From Calonectria ilicicola (lineage: Eukaryota; Ascomycota; Sordariomycetes; Hypocreales; Nectriaceae): a stretch of 64,000 nucleotides of DNA. The number at the start of each line of letters is the position of its first letter. The stretch's first letter is position 1. The stretch spans positions 4,588,001 to 4,652,000 of the forward strand of contig CP085830.1 of the NCBI GenBank assembly GCA_020809705.1, written 5' to 3'. Shown piece by piece: positions 46,615-57,625 of this stretch. The translations under genes and the position numbers were made by a program. Below the pieces are notes generated by a model that was not told the origin of the DNA, made no database searches, and saw nothing but the letters and a program-made list of their open reading frames with translations.

Positions 46615-46739
46615 GAACAACTGTACAAAAGGCACAATAATGAGGAGTTTGGCGATTTTCTTTTTTGGCATAGAGAGGGCAAACAGTACACTGTGGTTTT
46701 AAAGGGTTGAACTATTGTTTATTTTCTAGAGCCTATCTT

Positions 46740-49479
46740 CTAGGACGAATATTTGATGCTAAATGCAGGCGTCTCCGACTCATCCCAGTCAGCTTCCACG
46801 CTTTCATCACCAAAAATCTTCAATGCCTTAAAGACAATCTTGTATTGGCCTTCCGGCGCAAAGTCTCCGTTTGCCAATTCTCCGGTCCAGTCCAAACTGT
46901 TTGCACCCATGGGGTTCCACAACAAGGGGAAGCCAGTTGGTTCGCCAATGCTCTTGGATGTAGAGTTTGAGCCAGACACAGGGACGATGTTTCCGTGAAG
47001 TTTGGATGAGCCCAGTGCCAAGTACCACACGAGGGCTGGAAGCGTGGCAGTCGAATTGCTGGCTGTACCAGCGGCTGGCAGGGTAAAGCTACTGCCGGAT
47101 GCAACGGGGCTCAGGCTGGAGTCTGTTGATTTGCTGATCCAAGTATCCTCAGAACCCAGGACCGTAGAGTCGTGAAGGGATCCCGCAAGTCCCTGGTACG
47201 GAAGCGACAGGGAGCTGCCATCAGAGCCATTGACTGCGACGTATCCAGACCATACTGCCAGACGTTCAGTGCTGACGCCCTGAGGGGCAGTAGGCAACAC
47301 CTCAATGGTAACGCTCTCGCCAGAGCCAAGGCTGACCTTGGTCTCACTAAAGTTTAGAGTGGCGTAGGATTCAGCAAACTCGTTGGGGAACACATCTGGG
47401 TAGATCGAATCGGCACCAAGAGTGTAAGTCGTGACGGTGGGGATGTGAGAAATGTCGAATTCAACATTCTCGCTACCCGTGTTCTTGAGGGTAAAGTTCA
47501 AAACCTGAACGAAGTTATCGGTGTCGTTAAATGATAGGCTTGAAGGGCTCAACAGAGCAGTGGCGTATGCAGCATCGTATGCCTGAACCAGACCACCGCC
47601 TTGTTGAGGAACAGGAGCAAGGAAAGAGGAATAGCTTGAACCACCGTTAAACAGTTGAGGGTTGGAGTTGGCAGACAAGAGATTCTCGATAGTTTCAGGG
47701 TCGAAGGTACCGCGAACTTGAGCGACAAGCGCAATGATGGCAGCGACCAAGGGGCATGCCATGGAAGTACCTGAGAGAACAGCATAGCTTCCCTTCTTGG
47801 TGGGGTATGTAGACAGGATATTTCCTCCGGGAGATCCAAACTGAGGCTTGACGTCCATTTCCCAGGTCGGGCCCCAAGAGCTATAAGTGCTAACAGCACC
47901 GCCTGTCACACTGTTGGTGCTCTGTTCAAGGATCTCGCCATCGGAACCGTCACCCATGTCGAGTGTAACCGTAGATCCCTCCTTGAGATAAGAGATCCAT
48001 TTCGCGCCGACGTCAGCAGATACCATACCCGCACCCACGATGCCAGAGACGGAGGAAACATCAAAGTTGGCTGTACCACCGGCGTTGTTGTAAATCATGA
48101 TGTATTTGGCACCGGCGTTGGCGGCGTTCTGTGCCTTTTGGACGAATGTGCATGTTCCGCGGCGAACCAAAACAATATACCCACTAAGATCAGGTGTATC
48201 ACTGGGGTAAGCGTCGCATCCACCATTTACCACTATCGTGTCATAGTTGGGCGCCCAAAGTGGGAGGGTGACGTTGTCCCAAGCTCCTGGGGTAGCTGCG
48301 GTAGAACCAAATCCGATTTGGCTGCCGTTTCCGCCCACAGTGTAGTAAGAAACATTGAGGAGCGCCATGTAGTCGCTGTTATCGTAAGAGGCGATTGCAG
48401 TCACCTTCTTTCCGTTAGCGGCAGTGCTGGCGTAGAAAATGCCGACGTCTCCAGAGTTGCCCGCAGAAACAGGGCAAGGGACGCCCTGCTCGACAATGCG
48501 CGAGACAGCGACGGACCAGGGTTCCTCAGACCAGCCGCTAGCGCCGCCGATGGATGCAGTGATGATATCAGCACCATCCTCAAACGCCTTGTTGTACGCG
48601 GCAATCAGGACATCGTTGCCGGCCTCGCCGTCACAGCCAAACACTCGATATGCGCCCAGAGTGACGTCGGGGGCAGCACCGGTGAAGCCCATGGAGTTTT
48701 CCTGGGCAGCGATGATGCCGGCAACGTGGGTTCCGTGTCCCTGGCAATCCATGGGGTCGTCATCGGGATTGACTGCGTTGTAACCGTCATAGTCGTCGCC
48801 AACTAAATCCGTTCCCTGAGTGACTAAACAACCAGATCCAAAGCATCCACCCAGAGCGGGGTGCTTGTAATCAATCTAGATAGACACCATTAGTTGGACA
48901 AGGAATTGGAAGGATAAAGGATTGACGGCCACTTACGCCAGTGTCGATCACGGCAATTTTGATGCCCTTTCCAGTGATTCCCTTTGCGCGCAGCTTATCA
49001 ACCTGGGTCATGACGTGAGGGGCAAATGTATCCTCCGCAGTCTCATTGATAGCTCGCTTTGTAGCGACTGATTGCGTAGAACTACCAGTCAACTTAATTT
49101 GGACATCCGGGACGCTGTACAACTTGACTGGCCACATGTTCTTAATAGCTGGCAGCGCAGCCAACTTATTCGCCAAGTCTTCTGCATTTTCAATGTCATC
49201 AAACTGCATCGAGACACCTTTGAAGAGCTCGTAATCGAGCTCCATGCGGGTTGTGCCCTGCTCAGTAGCCTGGAGTCTAAAACTCGAAGTGTCCTGGTAT
49301 AGTAAAGTTAGCGATTAAGCCTCATCATCAAGGTAGTGTTTACATACACGTCCTTGTTCGAATTCGAAAATGTAGGCGCCAGGGAGCTGAGCGGGAGCCT
49401 TTTTCTTGCTTATCTTGTCAAGCTGCACGGCTCCCGCCACCGCCGCGAAGACACAAACGAGCGAGTTCCAGCGCACCAT
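46740..49479 (-). CDS. Secreted subtilisin-like serine protease (S8) with PA insert
   Basis: An extracellular endopeptidase. Exons 49479-49351, 49293-48937 and 48875-46740 give 873 residues. Residues 1-19 are a signal peptide (VRWNSLVCVFAAVAGAVQ). The triad is visible: Asp in IKIAVIDTGID, His in DCQGHGTHVAGI, Ser in LSGTSMACPLVAAI. A PA domain lies between His and Ser (YIVLVRRGTCTFVQKAQNAA), and an Fn3-like C-terminal domain follows (VQVLNFTLKNTGSENVEFDI), as in Vpr/C5a-peptidase-like fungal subtilases. Oddity: near residue 33 the sequence reads LPAPTFSNSNKD, whereas the neighbouring frame reads AYIFEFEQGR, the usual family start of the propeptide. A one-base loss near 49380 is likely. Splicing at the GTGTAT donor (49350) still keeps the downstream frame open. 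Confidence 0.85.
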
Positions 49480-50629
49480 TGTTACTGATTCCGACCCCTA
49501 GTAAAAAGAAAGATTGATAGCGAAAGACTGTAAAGAGTGACTAAAAATGAACGTGAGGGCGATGGACTTGGGATGGCAAACTACCGGCTTGGCTGTGCAG
49601 GGCTCTCTCTATATATCAAAAAAGCAGTTATGGAGACGTCATGTTGAATAGTGCTGCGACCGAGGCAGTATGCACAAGCTTATCAAAAAATGGCATCCAT
49701 TGTGGCCGCTCCAGGCAGGTGAGGGCCTACACAATTGGCGGATATGGCCCAAAGAGGAAGAAATTGCAATCCATGCACTACGGTGGGAGAATGGCCCACC
49801 ACAGAAGTGCTTTGCAATTGAGCAGAAGTTCCCGACGACAGGTTCGTTTTTCAGTCTACTATCGCCGTTATCAGCGTCCAGCCTGCCAGTTCCGGTTAGT
49901 ATGGGTCTTCACACCCATGGAGCTCGTCATGAGATATCTCCCAGGTTCAGCGCGGTAGGTAGGATTAGTGGCCCAGATAGGGCAAAGCATCGTGTGCGGA
50001 GCCACTGTCGCACCCTGGGATCGTCGACGGGGTTGGCTCGTCATGGCAATTCCCCCTGAGTGCCCCTGGAGCCAACGGGCTTGGCGCCCGGGGAATGGTC
50101 CCAGATCGACGCAGCGGCAATTGTGCAGTGCAACCAGAGGCACAGATCCTCAGACATGGTTAATCTCCAATTCCGAGGGACTTTTATCCATTTGCCAAGT
50201 CAGGAATTTGTCCGTAATTTCAGGACTCTAAATCCGTAAACCGGCAGCCAAATCAGGGCCTGCATTCGCCCCAACCTATGCTGCATCTCGAAGGTGTAAT
50301 TCATGCGGTTGGTTTAAGCGACGTATTTACGCCATTTAGTGGCAAAATATCGTATTGCCAAAGTTGCTCGTTTAATCACCTTCTTATTGTATTCGTCCAA
50401 TCACACCACTACTTTTGACTTGACTTTACGAGCAAGAAAAGGACCAATCATATTTTTACTATTTTTCAAGGGCCCTCCCCTGGCACCGATTGACGTATTA
50501 CTGGGGTTCGCATGAACCATGCTTGACCTGCATCTTCAATGACTAAAATATCCATTACTCGATAAGTAGCGCAAAAAGTCTCCATCATATATTACCATGA
50601 TCAACAACAGCAACAAAGTGCTCTCATAT
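49480..50629. other. Promoter of the subtilase and intergenic gap
   Basis: No gene supported. 'tctctatatatcaaa' at 49606-49620 is a TATA-like word about 130 bp before the subtilase ATG. Short overlapping frames at 49640-50230 have no motif. Confidence 0.45.
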
Positions 50630-53600
50630 CTAGCTAATTTCCTTCTCAGTAACATGGGAAATCGTGACTGGTCCAAGCAATCCTATATCCTGAGCATCAA
50701 GCGAGCCATAGATGGCGGGCCAGGTTGTTCGGAGTTTATTCCAAAGAGTAGTAGCCACGGTGATTTCAAGGTCTAGCAATTGCATTCAGGTTAGCAAAGA
50801 AGTCGAATTTGAGCAAAATAAAAGGTGAATAAAGTATCTCTTACCATTTTTGCCATTCTTCACCAAATCGGTGACGTCAATTGCCTGGCTGACAAACCAG
50901 TCAATATTTGACACGGTTTTCCCGTTAATCTTGACATCCCATGACCCCTCCACATCGCCAACATTCAGAAGTACACGCGTATTAGATTTATCCTTATTGG
51001 CAGAAAATGTTGTAGTGTATGTGCCGACTCCACTTGCATCCGCCAAGCCATCAATCTTGGTCCATGCGACCAGCTCGTCGAGCGCCACGGTCGACAAGTT
51101 CGTCTTAGTGGTCTGATAAGAGTCTGCGCCAGTTTCGTTGACGTCCTTTGGTGCCCAATCCTGGACTGAGAGTTTCCATGAGAATGAGGAGGTGACGGGA
51201 AGGTCGCTTGATGGAGTCAAGCTGACGGAGCCGCCTTTGGAAGTCTTGGCGATGCAGCTGGTGTTGGATGAGACATAAACGGAACCATCGCGCACATAGG
51301 ACGAACAATCAGTTGACGTGATTGAGGTTTTGAGGTTGGAAGCACCAAATCTATTCTTCGATCCAAGACTAGAGATATACATTAGTAACAGTTGCTTTCA
51401 ATTTGTCGCATACCGAACTCACTAGACGGCCGAGGTTGCATCCACGCTGAGGGACACATTTACCGATGTGTAGCCGGAAGACGTCTGGAAAGCAGCAACA
51501 GGTGTAACGGAACCTGTAAAAAGGTTAATTTGGAGCGGTTGGCCTTCTCCTTCTAGCTGGACAGTTCCGGTGAACTTGGCATCGCCGTTGTTGTAAATCC
51601 AATAGAGGTAGCCAGAGTCTACAGTTCTTCGAAGCGTGGTGATGTTGGCGTTGACACCCGAGCTATAGCGAACTGAGGGGCTGACACCAAGCTTTTCGAG
51701 CGCCGTGGGGACATTTGCGGTGCTATCAGCAGAGGCAGTGGTCTTGAGCGCCTTGATTTGAGATAGAATTGAGCTCAAAGACTTTTCTTGTGTGGTTGAG
51801 TCCGAGGTATAGCCAAAGGTCTTTTGTGGGAGCGAGCCTACAAAAACGATTGGTAGACCACTCTTTCCATAGCTAAGAATGAGTTTTGCAGTCTTTACAT
51901 CCATGGCCGTGCTGCTAACAATGAGGGCCTTGTATGCGGGGCCATCAGGTGCAAGCTTTCCGTTGCGCACTTTGACATTGTACTGAGTGAACAGCTCGGG
52001 AGTGGGAAATTGGTATGAGTAGCCAGCGGCATTCAGAGCTGTGTCGTCCCACGAAGCGGTAACGCCCCAGTCCTCGTTTAGGATCGCCACATCAATCGAA
52101 GAGCCGCTTTCTTGCAGAAGTTTCTGGGCATTGGAGAGGTATGTGCTAGCAGTCTTGGCGTGTCTCCACTGAGGCTGTCTCGGGCCCCAAGCATCGGCGA
52201 ATCCGTTGGAGCTTGTGCCCAAAGGCGTAAAGGGAGCAAAGCCAGGCCAGATGCTTGTTTGAGAGGTCTGGTAAGGGAAGCCGTGAATGACAAGCTGGCT
52301 AACTCCAAGCGACATGTCGTGATTAGCAGTGCCCAGAAGAAATTGCCAAGTCACACCATAAGCCTTGCCCATATAGGCACCAATTTCGTCGGACAAGATG
52401 GTGTGCTGACCCGCAATATCTCGTCCGGTCGCAAGGACACGAAAGGAGTCTGGTGCGCTTTCAAAACCAAGAGATTCTCCCTCTGGAATATCAACATAGG
52501 ACGCCGCATATGAGCTATCAAATGAAGCGGTGTAAGGTTGAACACGAAGCTTCATGCCGAGCTTGTGGGCCCATGCCTTGAGAGGCTTTACCCGGTAGTT
52601 GATGTAAAGATCGCTGACTGTCTGGTAAAAGTCGTTGGTGATTTGAGCAGCGGTCTTGCTATCTCCAGAATAGGTGTTGGTATCCTTGAGAACGTAAAGC
52701 AGGAACGGTGTCAGGTCATAGCCACGTCGAGATTTAAACTCCTTGATGAAATCGAGGGTCCAGTACTGCTTGTACTTTAATTCGAGGGAGTCTTCAAAGA
52801 ATGAACCGCCATTTCTGTTTTTTTATCAATTAGCATCGTAAACCTCGGTAGGAGAGCGCTCTACTTACTTGGCAAGGGCTGCGCGTAGCTCAGATGTCAG
52901 AATGTGCTCATCCCAGTACTTGGCGCCAGCATCAAAACCATGGGTGCTAAAGTGATCGACAATGTATGCAGGAGACGGGTCTGTGAGCTTTGGGCCATTG
53001 ACATTCACTGGGGAATATTAGCAGTTTTTTCTTTTTTTACCAAAGCTTTTCGACAAGATTCAACTTACTGTCGTACATGTTTTGAATCTGGCCAGTTCCT
53101 CGACCGTACACTGCAACAAGGACATAATTTCCTCCTTTGGGCGCCGTCCAGTTGATGGTGTTGTTCTTAGAAATCTTGCTGGTGATGTCAACCACGGTGG
53201 TCGCGTCAAATCCAACAACAGAGGCTGATTCATCTGTGGTATTAGCTTGAGCAGCCAAAACCGCGACAAGTTTTGGTGTCGCTGTGACAACATTGGCGGT
53301 TTCGTTCCCGGATGGAGCGGCAACTGGCAGAGGAAGCGAACCCTCATAAGTCTTGCCAGCCTTTACAAAAACCTGTCCGTGAACGAGTTCTTTCATGGTT
53401 TCCTTGGAATCCGGAGTGTATCCAGGGTAGCCAGTGGGCCAGTGGGGACCCAGGGTCATATCGATAAAGCCACCCAACCTTTAAACGCCTGGTTAGCGAG
53501 ATATGGTGGCTCATGGGTTGCAAACTCACTTATTTGCTTGCTTGTACGCAGCGGCAACTCCGGCATTCCATCTCGACTGGGCCCAGCCGTAGACCTTGGG

Positions 53601-53858
53601 ATCGGATGCTTCGGTGATGCTGTCTCGAACATCGCCAATCTCGCCACCTCCGAATCCAGCATCGATGATGGAGGTGATTTCGTCGACAACTTGATCGGTT
53701 TCTACCCAACCACCCGGCCACCACCATCGGAAGCGGGGGGATTGGTACAGAGATGGCTGTCCAAGCTTGCCAGAAGCTGCTCTGCCATGTTGGAGGTGCA
53801 GAGCTTCCGTTGACGGTGCGAGGCAAAGCGCCGCCGCTATGATTGGTGAAGAGCGCAT
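50630..53858 (-). CDS. GH106-like secreted glycoside hydrolase (putative alpha-L-rhamnosidase)
   Basis: Six exons fit: 53858-53530, 53478-53069, 53007-52869, 52814-51423, 51368-50845 and 50772-50630, giving 978 residues with all junctions in phase. Residues 1-20 are a signal peptide (MRSSPIIAAALCLAPSTEAL). The start of the catalytic part, SPRFRWWWPGGWVE followed by IDAGFGGGEIGD, and FIDMTLGPHWPTGYPG, fit the large fungal group related to GH106 rhamnosidases. A C-terminal beta-sandwich holds LNVGDVEGSWDVKINGK, and the protein ends with ITVATTLWNKLRT and GLLGPVTI, typical of the family. The ATG at 53858 gives the signal peptide; an upstream GTG reading is not needed. Family placement comes from memory of these motifs, so rhamnosidase activity is likely but not proven. 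Confidence 0.75.
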
Positions 53859-55304
53859 CACGACGACAGCTATCACGCTGAGATGGAATCAAGGAGTATG
53901 CAGAGAAGTGCAGTGTGTCCAATGACTTGGGGAAAGCAAAATGAGGCCAAATAGAATCCATATATATAGTATTTGCCCATGATTGACGCAGTTCATGATG
54001 TGAGGGGAAATGAAGATGTCATCCACTCTATCTCTGGTCTGCTCGTGCAAAGTTACACCGAGTCTCTACTTTCTCTTCTCTCAACCAGACTGTTCGCTCT
54101 ATACATTCGCCGAGGTACACTCCGCGGGAAGCGGACTACTGTAGGGCGTGCCCATTTCAGTTGCCCAGAATAAACTAGTCGCGTGTTCGCAGATCCTTTC
54201 CCGTGATTCTCATTCGATTATAGGCGGTCACCCCATACCCCAGACTTTCCCCGCAGAATGAAGAGTACCTTGTTGGGGTTACGGAATGTGGAGGTGGGAT
54301 CTCGCTAACTGATTTAAGCATGAAAGGACAAACAAACAATGAATGAGCGCATCAATATTAAGCTTGTAATGTGGTCTCCCTGTGCAGGAACCCGGCTTCG
54401 GTCTAAAGCCGGTCAACGATCAACCTTGCCGCCATCCGAATTCCACCACCCAGACCCGAGCCCGCGGCATACAGGGCGCACGACTTGTTGCAATTATCCC
54501 GTATCTTACGGCCCTCGTTCCCTTTTAACGCGATGCGAGCGAGGTAATTTTAGACGTGGATGAGAGCTAGCTGATGTCTCGCATGTGAAGGCAAGGGCAC
54601 GTTTGTCTTGGATTAGGAGGGTTGTGAGATCAAAGTGGGAGCTACCCTATTGGGGTGCAAAACCACCACAATAACTACAATAGCTGGGAGAAGTGTTTTT
54701 ATGTTATGGCTTGAACTTGTATCCCAATAAACGTGGTTTCTCTCATCTATAGGCCAAGGTATTCCAATACCTTAAAAGAGACGTTCATCTCCTCCGCTTT
54801 ATAAATGGCCATGCATCGGCCTTCTCGGCCGTGTTCCCGTCCGCTCTTGTTCTTTTTGTTCAACTCAATCATTGATTGGCCCTTATCCAGCAAGCCTAGT
54901 TTTTATCGCGGGAAGTGGGCGGAATTGGACTCTGAGCCGATTGGTGTGGTATCCTTCCACCCCATGACTTGGCACAGTTAAATTCAGGCCATGGCCAGGG
55001 GTCTCTGAGCATATAAGGTTAGGGTCGTCGCTGACGACTTCTTTCGACCCAGACGGTAGAATTGGGCGAAGCTTATGCAAGCAAGTCACAGCGGTGTGAG
55101 GATTTTGATGAGCGAAGAAAAATTCTTAGTGGGTTTTTTTTTTCTAATGACTAAATATTCTATCTTTCAGGTTTGAGCTTTAGTTTGGATTCTCTTCTAC
55201 AGTGGGTGGTTTTCAAGTCTCCAAATAACCTTTTTTGGCCTGTCTTCTGTGGGGATCTCGGGAGAAACCCACACCAGGGCTTGGATCCCTTTGGTACCTC
55301 GAAG
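53859..55304. other. Intergenic stretch, no gene supported
   Basis: 'atatatatagtatttg' at about 53960-53975 is a TATA-like word roughly 110 bp before the GH106-like ATG. Elsewhere only short open frames. Confidence 0.45.
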
Positions 55305-56105
55305 TTAGGAGAGGTCCATTGCGTACGAAAGCTCTCGGGGTTTCGGGTTGCAATCGTCAAGAACAGCTCTATTTAAAAAATCGACGGCATCATCCATTCC
55401 CGTTGGAGAATGAAACCAATGTCCTCCATCTGGATATTCCCGCCACTGCACCTGGGCACCGAACCCCCGCAGCGTGTCCCGTAGTCCTCGGCCATTCTCT
55501 ACCAGGACAAGAGGATCGTCGACGCAATGCTCCAGTAGCATTGGCGTGTTGCAAAGGACATGGTTGTGGTCTGGGACTTCGCTTAGGCCCATGACGCTTC
55601 TCATGCCGGCCAGGTCTCTGCCTGCGAATGGGCAGCGACAAGAAAAGCCCAAAAATGCAGCCAGTCTTCCGCCACCGGTTTCAGGGATGCTGAGGTTGAA
55701 CAGGGTGTGCACGCTTGTCGCAGCGCCCATACTGATACCAGCAAGCACCACGCGGTCCCATCGCCCTCCAAGAAGCTCAACTTCGTCAGCAATGATGCTT
55801 CTGACGGCGGGTATCACCTCGCGCAGCCCAACAGCCTGGAGGTCTTCATTCTCCGCAAAGTCGCGCACGTTCCAGACGTCGAACCATTGGTTTATTACGT
55901 CGGGGGAGCTGGCGCATTTGCGTTTGGGAGCCTGGGGGAACACCCAGCGGAACGAAGGCAGGGCTTCAAAGAGGGTGCGGCCCTTCGAGTCGCGCGAGTA
56001 GCGCAGCGAGGCCGAAAACTTGGAGGCGTTATCACCACGTCCGTGTAGAAACACAACCGTGTGTGTGTGCGCAGCCGTGGGCGAGATGGTAACAGGAACT
56101 TCCAT
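55305..56105 (-). CDS. Alpha/beta hydrolase of the acyl-protein thioesterase/carboxylesterase family
   Basis: 266 residues from the ATG at 56105; an upstream in-frame Met (56246) adds 47 residues with no family character, so it is not used. Motifs of the phospholipase/carboxylesterase (PF02230) group: HTVVFLHGRGDNASKF (oxyanion loop), FRWVFPQAPKR, WFDVWN, VVLAGISMGAATSVH (nucleophile Ser in G-x-S-x-G), LLEHCVDDPLV (Asp) and EYPDGGHWFHSP (His). Intronless. No signal peptide, so cytosolic. Family members cleave lysophospholipids or S-acyl groups from proteins, or small esters. The C-terminal 15 residues (NPKPRELSYAMDLS) exceed the domain and may be read past a missed intron. Confidence 0.85.
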   Translation of the reverse strand: MEVPVTISPTAAHTHTVVFLHGRGDNASKFSASLRYSRDSKGRTLFEALPSFRWVFPQAPKRKCASSPDVINQWFDVWNVRDFAENEDLQAVGLREVIPAVRSIIADEVELLGGRWDRVVLAGISMGAATSVHTLFNLSIPETGGGRLAAFLGFSCRCPFAGRDLAGMRSVMGLSEVPDHNHVLCNTPMLLEHCVDDPLVLVENGRGLRDTLRGFGAQVQWREYPDGGHWFHSPTGMDDAVDFLNRAVLDDCNPKPRELSYAMDLS

Positions 56106-56504
56106 TTTTCTTTTCCCTGCGGAAGTAAATGATTTCAATTCTTGCTCTGATTTCAAGCTGCGGCTGCTTTTTGAGTCGCAGCTCTTGGTCCATCGGAGAC
56201 GGTTGCCTATCAGCTCAGCCACACAGGGCGCACTCAGCAGAGCCACAAATCAGCCCTATGACCAAATCTACCTGTGAGGCTTGCCACGATCGTCGCGGGA
56301 ACTCCACAGAGGCATCCATCCCATGCTCCAACGCATTTGCAGACGTTGGAGTCCTTTATCCTGGGGAACCCTGCAAGTCACCAAAAATAGGGTGGCAAGT
56401 ATGAAGCTAAGAAGTCTGAAATTGTTCCGAAAACTGCATTACATGGTACTAAAAAAAACGTAGGGTATACTATCGTGTTTTAATTATACAGCAAGTCCCC
56501 ATCA
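56106..56504. other. Intergenic gap, no gene seen
   Basis: Upstream region of the hydrolase and 3' end of the HET gene; short frames only. Confidence 0.45.
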
Positions 56505-57625
56505 TTAATAATCAAGGTCTAAAAGTCGTAAAACTGAACCGCTCGAGTTGGGGTTTAATAATAGCGAGCCTCGTGGGCTGTTGGGAACGAGCATGCGCCT
56601 GGCCTCTTCCCGGTCTTCCCTCTTTACAAATTCGTCTAATAATTTGTGCGCTGCCTCCAGAGGCAAAGCGGCAATTGCAGATTTGAGATGCTATTCACGC
56701 AGATATGTTAGCAAGTGGCCAAGGACTGGTAGGTAGGTACTAGGGAAAAACATACTGGGGGGAAAAGTAATGAATCGTGAAACTTGAATTCCTCCATGAC
56801 TCGATACATGGCAAGCACCCGCTTCCATGGCACAATGGTGTCGCCAACGAGAAAGGCTGGGAAGCTGGCCACGGAGAGCTCCTCTAGGATCCAACGACGC
56901 TGGAAATAATCGCGTGTCATAAAATCCACGATTCCGATCCAGTGGGGCAATGTGCACGGCTCCTCGCCGTTGGGACCCGGGGCCCAGGTGTGCATGATCT
57001 TCTTGGCCCAGTTGTGAGCGGGCGAATAGTCTTCAGGGTGTGCCTCCCGGTCGCCAGGCTTTCCCCAGCGAGGCGGCACGGCAGCCGCGATATCAGCCAT
57101 TGTTGAGACCCCGATGTCTGTGTGCTCGTGCTTCTCTCCTAGCCAGCCCACTACAATGTCGGAAAAGTTGTAAATGTACTTCATGTTGACAAGCTGTTTT
57201 GACTTTTCCCACTCGTCCTTTTGGTTGATGCAGATTGCGTCGAGCCACACTCGAAGGACTCCTGAGCGGGTGACATCGGTGTTTAAGGGGTGTGTTGTGA
57301 TATCCAGCAAGTTCTTTAACCAGCGAGGCGCACTGTGCCGACGTTCCTTATTGTCTGTGAGGGCGGGGTAGAAGACAGTGCGGGCTCGCTTCAGGGCGAG
57401 GATGAGATGGGTCGTGATTGTAATGGGGCGGCCGTTGATGTAGACGGTGCCCGTGTCCGCTGGGTCGCCGTAGAGAGATGACAGGGCTACGTAGCCCGTC
57501 TGCTCATGGTGAGGAACCGTGACCAGGCGGCACCTGACGGTGTCGTTTGGGTTGTCGGCGGGTTGGATCTCAAGCAGGCGAATCTCGCGGCTGAGAGGGT
57601 TAAGACGCCTGTAAGGGATGCTCAT
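56505..57625 (-). CDS. HET-domain protein (heterokaryon incompatibility type)
   Basis: Two exons, 57625-56756 and 56690-56505, separated by a 65-nt intron (GTATGT...GAATAG), give 351 residues. The HET blocks appear in order: YVALSSLYGDPADTGTVYIN (block 1), VLRVWLDAICINQKDEWEKS then VNMKYIYNFSDIVVGWLGEK (block 2), and TRDYFQRRWILEELSVASFP (block 3). The usual SY-WG of block 1 is SSLYG here. The protein is short, with only about 90 residues after the HET domain (through KLLDEFVKREDREEARRMLV) and no sensor repeats, unlike the ankyrin-linked HET gene in this window. Family function is self/non-self recognition and programmed cell death after hyphal fusion; a role here is inferred. Confidence 0.85.

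Noticed and set aside
48138..48806. 222-codon + strand open frame inside the subtilase gene
   Set aside because: Shadow of the subtilase, which has all three catalytic residues on the other strand.
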